Source: Streptomyces sp. NRRL F-2580
GTDB taxonomy: Bacteria; Actinomycetota; Actinomycetes; Streptomycetales; Streptomycetaceae
Direction: 5' to 3'
DNA length: 64,000 nt
Assembly (NCBI RefSeq): GCF_000720115.1
Contig: NZ_JOIR01000025.1
Location: 1-64,000, forward strand
Each line of letters opens with the position of its first letter. Within the stretch, counting starts at the first letter, position 1. A model generated the notes under the pieces. That model worked only from the letters and a program-made list of their open reading frames with translations, searched no databases and had not been told where the DNA came from. Of the stretch, positions 35,276-42,716 are shown one piece after another. A program made the position numbers and the translations under genes.

Positions 35276-35838
35276 GCGGGATGCTCGGGGTGGTGAACCG
35301 GATCCTGCTGGCGGTGGCCGGAGCGGTCCTGCTGGCGGCCGGCATCGTGCTGCTGACGGGCTGGTGGCCGCTGCACGGGCGGCACGCGCCGCTGCTGACG
35401 GCCGGGGCGAGGCACCGGTACTGGCACGCCGACGGCTGGTGGTGGTGGGCGGTGCTCGCCGGGCTCGGGGTGGTCGTGCTGCTGGCCCTGTGGTGGCTGC
35501 TGTCCCAGCTGAGGCGCTCGCGGCTGCCCGCGGTGGTCGTGGACACCGGCGACGGGGCCTTCGCCCTGCTGCGCGGGCGGGCGTTGGAGGAGGCGGTGGC
35601 CGCGGAGGCCGGCGCGCTGGACGGGGTCGCCGGCTGCCGGGTCGCGCTGCGCGGGCGGCGCGGCTCGCCCGCGCTGCGGGTCGCGCTGGAACTGGAACCC
35701 CAGGCGGTGCCCGCCGACACGCTGGCCGCCGTCGCGGGCCCGGTCCTGACCCACGCCCGTACCTCGGCGGGCCTCGCCGAACTCCCGGCCGAGGCCCGCC
35801 TCAAGGTGACGTCACACCGGGCGCAGCGCGTCACTTAG
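35272..35838 (+). CDS. amaP: Alkaline shock response membrane anchor protein AmaP
   Basis: A 188-residue AmaP-type protein with two N-terminal membrane spans (VNRILLAVAGAVLLAAGIVLL and WWWAVLAGLGVVVLLALWWLL) followed by a soluble domain (VVVDTGDGAFALLRGRALEEAVAAEAGALDGVAGCRVALRGRRG). AmaP tethers Asp23 to the membrane in Staphylococcus. It closes the five-gene run 33704-35838, all overlapped or separated by less than 20 bp. Confidence 0.86.
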   Translation: MSGMLGVVNRILLAVAGAVLLAAGIVLLTGWWPLHGRHAPLLTAGARHRYWHADGWWWWAVLAGLGVVVLLALWWLLSQLRRSRLPAVVVDTGDGAFALLRGRALEEAVAAEAGALDGVAGCRVALRGRRGSPALRVALELEPQAVPADTLAAVAGPVLTHARTSAGLAELPAEARLKVTSHRAQRVT

Positions 35839-35866
35839 CCCGGACACGGCGGAGCCCCACAGCGGG

Positions 35867-36622
35867 TCAGAAGCCGTGGCGGGAGCCGCCGTCGACCGGG
35901 AGCATGACGCCCGTCAGGTACGAGGCGGCCGGGGACAGCAGGAAGGCCGCCGTGCGGCCGAACTCCTCCGGGGCGCCGTAACGCCGCAGCGGGATGCGGG
36001 ACTCGTTCCCGGCGCGGGCCGCGTCGGCGTCGCCGCCGAGCGCGTCGAGCTCCCGCACGCGGTCGGTGTCGATGCGCGCCGGGAGCAGGCCGACGACCCG
36101 GATCCCGCGCGGGCCGAGCTCCACCGAGAGGGACTTCGCGAAGCCCGCCAGGCCCGGGCGCAGGCCGTTGGAGATGGTCAGCCCGGGGATCGGCTCGTGG
36201 ACCGAGCCCGACAGGACGAAGCCGATGACCCCGCCCTCGCCCAGCTCGGCGGCCGCCGCCCGCGCGAGGCGGACCGCGCCCAGGAAGACCGACTCGAAGG
36301 CCGCCGACCACTGTTCGTCGGTGTTGTCGGCCGCGAAACCGGGGGCCGGGCCGCCGACGCTGATGAGGATGCCGTCGAGGCGGCCGAAGCGCTCGCGCGC
36401 GGTGGCGACGAGCCGCCCGGCCACCGCCGGGTCGGAGTTGTCCGCCGCGACACCCACGGCGTTCGGGCCGAGCTCGGCGGCGGCGTCGGCCGCCCGCTTC
36501 TCGTCCCGGCCCGTCACGAGGACCTTCGCGCCGTCGGCGGTCAGTTCCCGGGCGGAGGCGAAGCCGAGGCCGCGCGTGGCCCCGGTGACGATGTAGACAC
36601 GGTCTTTCAGTCCAAGATCCAT
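35867..36622 (-). CDS. Atypical short-chain dehydrogenase/reductase
   Basis: A 251-residue SDR with an intact cofactor loop (VTGATRGLGFASA) and the strand ILISVGGPA in place of NNAG. The catalytic YxxxK is not present: the region aligning with it reads LTISNGLRPGLAGFAKSL, with Ser and Arg where Tyr and Lys are expected. Many actinobacterial SDRs of this subgroup share this substitution, so it is a real subfamily and not a local mutation. Its activity may be non-redox or use another mechanism. The C-terminal DGGSRHGF end is typical. Confidence 0.85.
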   Translation of the reverse strand: MDLGLKDRVYIVTGATRGLGFASARELTADGAKVLVTGRDEKRAADAAAELGPNAVGVAADNSDPAVAGRLVATARERFGRLDGILISVGGPAPGFAADNTDEQWSAAFESVFLGAVRLARAAAAELGEGGVIGFVLSGSVHEPIPGLTISNGLRPGLAGFAKSLSVELGPRGIRVVGLLPARIDTDRVRELDALGGDADAARAGNESRIPLRRYGAPEEFGRTAAFLLSPAASYLTGVMLPVDGGSRHGF

Positions 36623-36631
36623 GCCGACACG

Positions 36632-37426
36632 CTACGCCGTCGCGGGCTCCTGTTCGACGGCTTCGGCCTTGGCCGCCGCCTCCTCGCGGTCGCGCTTCTC
36701 CCGCCGTACGAGGACCACCCAGCCGACCGGCACCGCGGCCGCGAACAGCCACCACTGGACGGCGTACGCCATGTGGGGGCCGATCGAATCGTGGTCGGGA
36801 TCGGCGATGGTCTCCGGGCCCGCCTCGGGGGACGGGGCGGTGAGCTCCAGGTACCCGCCGAGGACCGGCCGGCCCAGGTACTCCGCCTGCTGCGCGCTGT
36901 TGATCAGCATGACCTGGCGGTCCGGCAGGCCCTTGCGGTCCTTGATGCCGCTGCCGCCGCTCGTCTCGTCGGCCTTCAGCCGGCCGGTGACGGTGACCTC
37001 GCCCGCGGGGGCGGCCGGCACCGGCGGGTAGGCGCGGGGGTCGTCGCCGCCCGGCACCCAGCCCCGGTTGACCAGGACCACCCGGCCGTCGGGGAGCACC
37101 AGCGGGGTCAGGACGTGGAAGCCGACCTTGTCGTCGTTGTCGGTGCGCATCCGTACGACGACCTCGTGCGCGGAGTCGTACGTGCCGGTCGCGGTGACCG
37201 CACGCCAGAAGTCCGCGCGGGGGACCTTGTGGCCGGGGGAGGTGACCTCGGCCACGGGGACCGGCTTCGCCCGCAGGTTCGCCTCGATCAGCTGGTTCTG
37301 CGCGACCCGGTGCTCATGGCGGTGGTACTGCCAGAACCCCAGCTTGATCATCACGGGGATGAGGGCGAGGGTGATGAGGGTGAGGCACACCCACTGCCGG
37401 GTCAGCACAAAGCGGTACACGCCCAC
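36632..37426 (-). CDS. SURF1 family cytochrome oxidase biogenesis protein
   Basis: A 264-residue SURF1 protein with an N-terminal span (WVCLTLITLALIPVMIKLGFWQYHRHEHR, containing the family GxWQxxR-like motif) and a C-terminal span (MAYAVQWWLFAAAVPVGWVVLVRRE). The periplasmic loop contains VLVNRGWVPGG. SURF1 helps assemble heme a3 into cytochrome aa3 oxidase. GTG 37426 has a GGGGG box 6 nt upstream. The gene lies 9 bp after the SDR gene's start and is probably upstream of it on one transcript. Confidence 0.9.
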   Translation of the reverse strand: MGVYRFVLTRQWVCLTLITLALIPVMIKLGFWQYHRHEHRVAQNQLIEANLRAKPVPVAEVTSPGHKVPRADFWRAVTATGTYDSAHEVVVRMRTDNDDKVGFHVLTPLVLPDGRVVLVNRGWVPGGDDPRAYPPVPAAPAGEVTVTGRLKADETSGGSGIKDRKGLPDRQVMLINSAQQAEYLGRPVLGGYLELTAPSPEAGPETIADPDHDSIGPHMAYAVQWWLFAAAVPVGWVVLVRREKRDREEAAAKAEAVEQEPATA

Positions 37427-37492
37427 GACGGTACCCCCAGCGCGGAGGACCCCGGCGGCCGGGTGGCCGTCCGGGGTCACGGGTACGTGATC

Positions 37493-37559
37493 GGGGGAGG
37501 GGCGAGGGGGAGGACGAGGGGAAGGACGAGGGGAAGGAGGAGGGGGAAGGGCGGGGGAG
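37493..37559. repeat. Purine-rich, G-run tract
   Basis: A nearly uninterrupted run of G and A on the plus strand with ten or so G-runs of three to five. It includes two exact 12-bp units GGACGAGGGGAA and a degenerate third. It lies just beyond the stop of the zinc-ribbon gene, between it and the SURF1 start, and could form quadruplex or triplex DNA. Confidence 0.7.
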
Positions 37560-37793
37560 TCAGACGCGGTCGACGATGCCCACCTTCCCCTCCGCGCGGG
37601 CGCAGTGCGCCCCGCAGAACCACTGCCCCGAGACCTCGACGCCCTGCCCGATGATCGAGACCCGGCAGTGCTCGCAGACGGGCGCCATGCGGTGGATGGC
37701 GCAGGAGAAGCAGTCGAAGACGTGAACCGCTCCTTGTGCATGAACCTCGAAGGACATGCCGTAGTCGTTTCCGCAGACCTCACAACGTGCCAT
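37560..37793 (-). CDS. Zinc-ribbon-like conserved hypothetical protein
   Basis: A 77-residue protein conserved in actinobacteria. It has two CxxC knuckles (CEVCGNDYGMSFEV and CEHCRVSIIG), a CFSCAIHRM segment between them and a final WFCGAHCARAEGK. The Cys/His spacing predicts two small zinc sites. No enzymatic feature is seen; a nucleic-acid or protein-binding role is likely. ATG 37793 is preferred because the next in-frame start lacks a ribosome site. Confidence 0.82.
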   Translation of the reverse strand: MARCEVCGNDYGMSFEVHAQGAVHVFDCFSCAIHRMAPVCEHCRVSIIGQGVEVSGQWFCGAHCARAEGKVGIVDRV

Positions 37794-37901
37794 GCGCCGA
37801 ATGCTGCGCACGGCGGGGGAGCGGAACAAGATCCAGCGGGGTGAGTCGCCGCGCCTGCACCCGGCCGGCGCAACGGCACCTCCCGTCGCCGTGGCTCGGG
37901 C

Positions 37902-38873
37902 TCAGGACTCCGCCGGGGCCACGTCCCGCAGCAGCTGGGTGAAGGCGGCCTCGTCGACGACCGGCGTGCCGAAGGACTTCGCCTTGACCGTCTTCGACGT
38001 CGCCGAGTCGGGGTCGTTCGTCACGAGGAGGCTGGTGAGCCGCGACACGCTCGTCGCGATGTGCAGACCCGCCTCGACCGCGCGGTCCTCCAGCAGTTCC
38101 CGCTCCACCGAGGTGTCACCGGAGAAGGCGATCCGCATGCCCTGCTTCAGCGGCTCGCCGTCCTTGTACCGCCCCGGATTCGGGTGCGGGCACGGCGGCC
38201 GCTTGCGCGAGGGCCGCCAGCCGCCGCCCCGGTAGGAGGACTGGTACCCCACGCGCGGGGCGGCGGCCGAGTCCGACCACTCCGTCAGCGGCCGGCACTC
38301 CAGCAGGGGCAGCCGTACGCCGCCCTGCGCGGCCGCGTGCAGCGACGGGCGGAAGGCCTCCGCCAGCACCCGGGCGTCGTCGAGCGCGTGGTGGGCGCGC
38401 TGCTGGACGACGCCGAAGTGCGCGGCGAGCGACTCCAGCTTGTGGTTGGGCAGCGGGAGGTCCAGTTCCTTCGACAGGGCGATGGTGCACAGCCGCTGAC
38501 GGACCGGCGCGGTCTCGGCGGCCCGCGCGTACTCCCGGGCGATCATCTGCCAGTCGAAGATGGCGTTGTGCGCGACCAGCACCCGGTCCGCGAGCCGGCC
38601 GGCGAACTCCTCGGCGATGTCCTTGAAGAGCGGGGCGCCGGCGAGCACCTCGCTCGTCAGCCCGTGGATCCACACCGGTCCCGGGTCCCGCTGCGGGTTG
38701 ACCAGGGTGTACCAGTGGTCCTCGACATTGCCCTGCGCGTCGAGACGGTAGACGGCGGCGGAGACTATCCGGTCGTCGCGGGCGAGCCCGGTCGTCTCCA
38801 CGTCGACGACCGCGTACCCCTGTGGGTAGGCGGTCGGCCACGTCGTCTCTGCGGTCGTACGGTCGTCGAGCAT
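37902..38873 (-). CDS. DEDDh 3'-5' exonuclease with C-terminal BRCT domain
   Basis: A 323-residue DnaQ-like exonuclease. The exonuclease motifs are VVDVETTGL (Exo I, residues about 23-31), VAHNAIFDW (Exo II) and HHALDDARVLAEAF (Exo III, DEDDh type). A Trp/Arg/Pro linker follows, then a BRCT-like domain (MRIAFSGDTSVERELLEDRAVEAGLHIATSVSRLTSLLVTNDPDSATSKTVKAKSFGTPVVDEAAF), which recalls the C terminus of bacterial DNA ligase. The domain pair suggests nick or repair-site processing. ATG 38873 is chosen; GTG 38879 is possible. Confidence 0.9.
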   Translation of the reverse strand: MLDDRTTAETTWPTAYPQGYAVVDVETTGLARDDRIVSAAVYRLDAQGNVEDHWYTLVNPQRDPGPVWIHGLTSEVLAGAPLFKDIAEEFAGRLADRVLVAHNAIFDWQMIAREYARAAETAPVRQRLCTIALSKELDLPLPNHKLESLAAHFGVVQQRAHHALDDARVLAEAFRPSLHAAAQGGVRLPLLECRPLTEWSDSAAAPRVGYQSSYRGGGWRPSRKRPPCPHPNPGRYKDGEPLKQGMRIAFSGDTSVERELLEDRAVEAGLHIATSVSRLTSLLVTNDPDSATSKTVKAKSFGTPVVDEAAFTQLLRDVAPAES

Positions 38874-38955
38874 GGTCACAGAGGATATCGGCCCCGACTG
38901 ACAGCCGTTGCCGCGATGCCTCCTCGGCCCGGCTCCGCGACAGGTTCGCCGGCGC

Positions 38956-39579
38956 TCAAGAGCCGGCCTTCAGCAGGGCCGTCGTCAGGGCGCGTACGGA
39001 CAGCAGGAACAGGCGTTCCGGGTCGGCCGGGCGGGCCAGGGCGCGGGCGAGGGCCGGGTCGTGGGGGGCCGCGGCCGGGTCCCAGAGCTCGCTCTCGGCC
39101 GGGGACTGGGCGGGGGAGCGCTCACGGTTGCGCTCGACGAGCAGGAAGCCGACGATCTGGAACTGGATCGCGCGCACCGCGTCGGCCGCCCGGGCGCCGC
39201 GCAGTCCCGCGGCGTGCACCTCGTGGACGAGCGCCTGCTGCGCGGGCAGGAACATCCGCTCGGTGAGGCCGCGCTCGTGGACCATCGCGATCAGGTGCGG
39301 GCGCTCGCGCAGTTCGCGGCGCAGGGTCCGGGCCACCGACAGGATGCGGTCGGCGGGGGTGCGGCCCACGGGCCTGATCGCGCCCATCTCCTCCACGGTC
39401 CGCCGTACGAGGGCGTCGAGCAGCGATTCGCGGTTGCCGACGTGCCAGTAGATGGACGTCACCGCGGTGCCCAGTTCGGCGGCGAGCTTGCGCATGGTGA
39501 GGGCGGCCGGACCGTGCTGCTTGACCAGGGACACGGCGGCGTCCAGCACCTCGTCGCGGGTCAGCGTTGATCTGGCCAT
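38956..39579 (-). CDS. TetR family transcriptional regulator
   Basis: A 207-residue TetR-type repressor. The N-terminal HTH reads EVLDAAVSLVKQHGPAALTMRKLAAELGTAVTSIYWHVGNRESLLDALV. The rest is helical and ligand-binding. It is divergent from a four-gene metabolic operon, and a perfect palindrome (39653-39667) lies in the shared spacer, so it most probably represses that operon and itself. Confidence 0.9.
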   Translation of the reverse strand: MARSTLTRDEVLDAAVSLVKQHGPAALTMRKLAAELGTAVTSIYWHVGNRESLLDALVRRTVEEMGAIRPVGRTPADRILSVARTLRRELRERPHLIAMVHERGLTERMFLPAQQALVHEVHAAGLRGARAADAVRAIQFQIVGFLLVERNRERSPAQSPAESELWDPAAAPHDPALARALARPADPERLFLLSVRALTTALLKAGS

Positions 39580-39652
39580 GGTCGCGGGCCACCGATCTGT
39601 CGGAGTGTCAGTTCTGGTGCGTGCACGGGTCTTTACCCTTCATCGGTGGCGG

Positions 39653-39667
39653 TGTAACTGTGTTACA
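39653..39667. promoter_or_regulatory. Palindromic operator TGTAAC-N3-GTTACA
   Basis: A perfect 6-bp inverted repeat with a TGT spacer lies between the TetR gene (39579) and the decarboxylase-like gene (39707). The form is typical of TetR operators in actinobacteria. Confidence 0.7.
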
Positions 39668-39706
39668 GAACCTGACTCCGCTCAATGACGAGGGATGGGG
39701 CGACAC

Positions 39707-40504
39707 ATGGCACGGGTACGGTACGGAGCGCGGACCGAGGCCGAGATCGCGGCGTCGCGCGAGAAGAGTTCCAAGCTCCCCGCCATCTGGTCCACCGGCG
39801 TGGTGGCCGTCTGGGAGAGCGACCCCGACGTCGTGGCGGCGGTCCTGCCGCCGCCCCTGAAGCCGGCCGACCGGCCCCTCGTGCGGGCCAACATCAGCAA
39901 GGTCGACCTGCCCGGCTACCCGCTCGGCGCCGGCTCGGTGGCCGTCGCCGCCCAGCACGGCGGGGTCGACGGCTGGTACCCGCTGGTCATGCCGATGACC
40001 CACGAGCGCGCCCTGATCGGCGGCCGCGAGGTCTTCGGCGAGCCGAAGAAGCTGGGCGAGGTCACCGTCGAACGCGACGGCCTCGTCGTCCGGGCCGCCC
40101 TCGCCCGGCACGGGATCGCCTTCGTCGAGGTGCGCGGGGCGGTGGACCGCGCGCTGCCGCTGCCCGAGCCCACCCAGAAGACCGACTTCTACTTCAAGTT
40201 CCTGCCCGCCGTGGACGGTTCGGGCTTCGACGCCGACCCCGTCCTCGTCCACTGCACGCGCAACGAGAAGGTCCGCAAGCTGGAGCACATCACCGGGGAC
40301 ATCGTCCTGCGCGAGTCGATGTTCGACCCCGTCGCCGACCTGCCCGTCCGCCGGATCGTGGAGATCACCATCGGCGAGAAGACCACCGACCAGAAGGGCC
40401 GGGTCGTCGAACAGGTCAGCGCCCAGGCCCTGCTCCCGTACATCCACCAGCGCTACGACGACCCGATGCAGATCCTCGACGGTCCTCCGGAAGGCAGTGT
40501 CTGA
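39707..40504 (+). CDS. Acetoacetate decarboxylase family protein
   Basis: A 265-residue ADC-fold protein. The Schiff-base Lys region of the family is present as GGREVFGEPKKLGEVTVERDG, and RALPLPEPTQKTDFYFKFLP and PLVMPMTHERALIGG are typical. Family members decarboxylate beta-keto acids or catalyse aldol-type reactions; the substrate is unknown. It opens an operon with an SDR and two amidohydrolases (1-bp to 12-bp gaps), under a likely TetR repressor. ATG 39707 is chosen over 39695 for its GGGG spacing. Confidence 0.85.
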   Translation: MARVRYGARTEAEIAASREKSSKLPAIWSTGVVAVWESDPDVVAAVLPPPLKPADRPLVRANISKVDLPGYPLGAGSVAVAAQHGGVDGWYPLVMPMTHERALIGGREVFGEPKKLGEVTVERDGLVVRAALARHGIAFVEVRGAVDRALPLPEPTQKTDFYFKFLPAVDGSGFDADPVLVHCTRNEKVRKLEHITGDIVLRESMFDPVADLPVRRIVEITIGEKTTDQKGRVVEQVSAQALLPYIHQRYDDPMQILDGPPEGSV

Positions 40505-40505
40505 C

Positions 40506-41390
40506 ATGCGGATCGAACCGGGACAGGTGGCCGTCGTCACCGGAGCCGCCAGTGGCATCGGCCTCGCGATGGCCCGCCGCTTCGCCGCCGAGGGACTCAG
40601 GGTGGTCCTCGCCGACGTGGAGGAGGGCGCCCTGCGCAAGGCCGCCGACGAGCTCACCGCGGACGGCGCCCAGGTGCTCGCACGGCTCGTCGACGTCAGC
40701 GACCGCGACTCCGTGACCGCGCTGGCCGACGCGGCGTACGAGACCTTCGGCGCCGTGCACGTGCTGTGCAACAACGCCGGCGTCGGCTCCGGCGCCGAGG
40801 GCCGGATGTGGGAGCACGAGCCCAACGACTGGAAATGGGCCTTCTCCGTCAACGTGTGGGGTGTCTTCCACGGCATCCAGGCCTTCGTCCCCCGCATGAT
40901 CGCGGGCGGCGCGCCCGGCCACGTCGTCAACACCTCCTCCGGCGACGGCGGCATCGCCCCCCTGCCCACCGCCTCCGTCTACGCCGTCACCAAGGCGGCC
41001 GTGGTCACCATGACCGAGTCGCTCTACGCCCACCTCAAGGCGGAGGGCGCCGCCGTCGGGGCCTCCGTCCTCTTCCCCGGCCCGCACATGCTGCGCACCG
41101 GACTGTGGGAGTCGCACCGCAACCGGCCCGAGCGGTACGCGAAGGAGCGGCCGCGCAAGTCCCCGTACCGCAGCCTCGACCAGTACGAGGCAGCGATGAG
41201 GCAGGCCGGCCACGCGGTGGAATTCACCCCCGTCGAGGAGGTCGCCGAGCACGTCCTCGACGGCATCCGCACCGACCGCTTCTGGATGCTCCCGGCCAGT
41301 GAGCACAGCGACCGGCAGATCCGGGCCCGGTCGCAGTCGATGCTCGACCGTGCCAACCCCGCCTACCTGGAAAGCTTCATCCTCGACTGA
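40506..41390 (+). CDS. Short-chain dehydrogenase/reductase
   Basis: A 294-residue SDR with complete motifs: cofactor loop VTGAASGIGLAMA, CNNAGVG, the Ser in NTSSGDGG and the YxxxK in SVYAVTKAAVV. The long C-terminal extension (SHRNRPERYAKERPRKSPYRSLDQYEAAM) is unusual for short classical SDRs and may bind a bulky acyl or steroid-like substrate. It follows the decarboxylase gene by one base and precedes the amidohydrolases by 12 bp. Confidence 0.88.
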   Translation: MRIEPGQVAVVTGAASGIGLAMARRFAAEGLRVVLADVEEGALRKAADELTADGAQVLARLVDVSDRDSVTALADAAYETFGAVHVLCNNAGVGSGAEGRMWEHEPNDWKWAFSVNVWGVFHGIQAFVPRMIAGGAPGHVVNTSSGDGGIAPLPTASVYAVTKAAVVTMTESLYAHLKAEGAAVGASVLFPGPHMLRTGLWESHRNRPERYAKERPRKSPYRSLDQYEAAMRQAGHAVEFTPVEEVAEHVLDGIRTDRFWMLPASEHSDRQIRARSQSMLDRANPAYLESFILD

Positions 41391-41402
41391 GGGGCGTTCG
41401 TC

Positions 41403-41438
41403 GTGAGTGACATCGTGAGTGACATCGTGAGTGACACA
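41403..41438. repeat. Three tandem 12-bp units carrying in-frame GTG starts
   Basis: GTGAGTGACATC occurs twice and GTGAGTGACACA once, in tandem at the start of the amidohydrolase gene. Each unit begins with an in-frame GTG, encoding repeated VSDI/MSDI. Confidence 0.9.
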
Positions 41439-42716
41439 CCCTACGAAGATCCGTACCTGATCATCTCCTCCGACTGCCACGCGGGCCTGCCCACGGAGCG
41501 GTACCGGCCCTACCTCGACTCCCGCTTCCACCCCCAGTTCGACGAGTTCCTCGGCGAGCGCGACGCCCGCCGCGCGGAGGCCACCCGGCTCGGCGTCCGC
41601 AACGAGGCCTTCGCCGAGAAGTGGTTCCACGACCACGAGGAAGGCCTGCGGGGCGGCTGGGACACCGGGCAGCGGCTGAAGGAACTCGACGGCGACGGCG
41701 TGGCCGCCGAAGTCGTCTTCCCCGACGCGGACGCCGTCGACAGCCAGACCGCGGCCCCCTTCGGAGTGGGCCTCGGCCTCTCCGGCGACCAGGACCCCGA
41801 GCTCGGCATGGCGGGCGCGCAGGCCCACAACCGCTGGCTGGCGGAGTTCGTCTCCGAGCATCCCGAGCGGCACTGCGGGGTCGCCCTGCTCCCCATCACG
41901 GGCGAACCGTCGAAGGTCGTCGCCGAGATCCACCGGGCCAAGGAGTCCGGGCTGGGCGCGCTGATGATCCCCGCCATGTGGGTGGACAAGGCGCCCTACC
42001 ACGACCGCCGCTACGACCCCGTGTGGGCGGCGGCGGCCGAGACGCGGATGCCGATCGTCACCCACTCCGGGTCCTCGCCGCGCCACGAGTACGGCGACCA
42101 CCTGGGCATCTTCGTCTCCGAGGTCACCTGGTGGCCGGCCCGCCCGCTGTGGTTCCTGCTCTGGTCGGGGGTCTTCGAGCGCCACCCCGGCCTCAAGTTC
42201 GGCGTGGCGGAATCCGGCTGCTGGTGGCTGCCGAACCAGCTGTGGTTCATGGACCGGCTCTACCTCGGCGCGCACGGCGGCAAGAAGCTCTCCCCGTTCG
42301 AGGAGCTGAAGCGGCCGCCGAGCGAGTACCTGGACCGCCAGGTCTTCGTCTGCGCCACCAACACCAAACGGCGCGAACTCGCCCAGCGCTACGAGATCGG
42401 CGTGGACAACATCCTGTGGGGCTCGGACTTCCCGCACCCGGAAGGCACTTGGCCCGACACCCGGAACTGGCTGCGCAAGACCTTCCACGACATCCCCGTC
42501 GACGAGACCCGCCGGATGCTCGGCCTCGCGGCGGCCGAGGTCTTCGGCTTCGACACGCAGAAGCTCGCTCCCGTCGCCCGCCGGATCGGCCCCACCCAGG
42601 CCGAGCTGGGCCAGTCCCCGGACCAGGCGGCGGTGGCGGCCTCCTGGGCACGCTCGCGCGAGACGGGCCGCCACTGGCTCACCGGCGGCGACTTCCCGGT
42701 ACTGGGGGTCTCGTGA
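41403..42716 (+). CDS. Amidohydrolase family 2 protein
   Basis: A 437-residue amidohydrolase-2 (ACMSD-like) protein. Metal ligands are suggested in IISSDCHAG (residues about 20-28), MPIVTHSGSSP, VAESGCWWLP and DNILWGSDFPHPEGTWP. Such enzymes decarboxylate or hydrolyse cyclic and aromatic acids with one metal. The first GTG at 41403 is 8 nt after GAGGGG and is preferred, but two further GTGs follow because of the 12-bp repeats. Its stop overlaps the next ATG (TGATG). Confidence 0.88.
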   Translation: MSDIVSDIVSDTPYEDPYLIISSDCHAGLPTERYRPYLDSRFHPQFDEFLGERDARRAEATRLGVRNEAFAEKWFHDHEEGLRGGWDTGQRLKELDGDGVAAEVVFPDADAVDSQTAAPFGVGLGLSGDQDPELGMAGAQAHNRWLAEFVSEHPERHCGVALLPITGEPSKVVAEIHRAKESGLGALMIPAMWVDKAPYHDRRYDPVWAAAAETRMPIVTHSGSSPRHEYGDHLGIFVSEVTWWPARPLWFLLWSGVFERHPGLKFGVAESGCWWLPNQLWFMDRLYLGAHGGKKLSPFEELKRPPSEYLDRQVFVCATNTKRRELAQRYEIGVDNILWGSDFPHPEGTWPDTRNWLRKTFHDIPVDETRRMLGLAAAEVFGFDTQKLAPVARRIGPTQAELGQSPDQAAVAASWARSRETGRHWLTGGDFPVLGVS

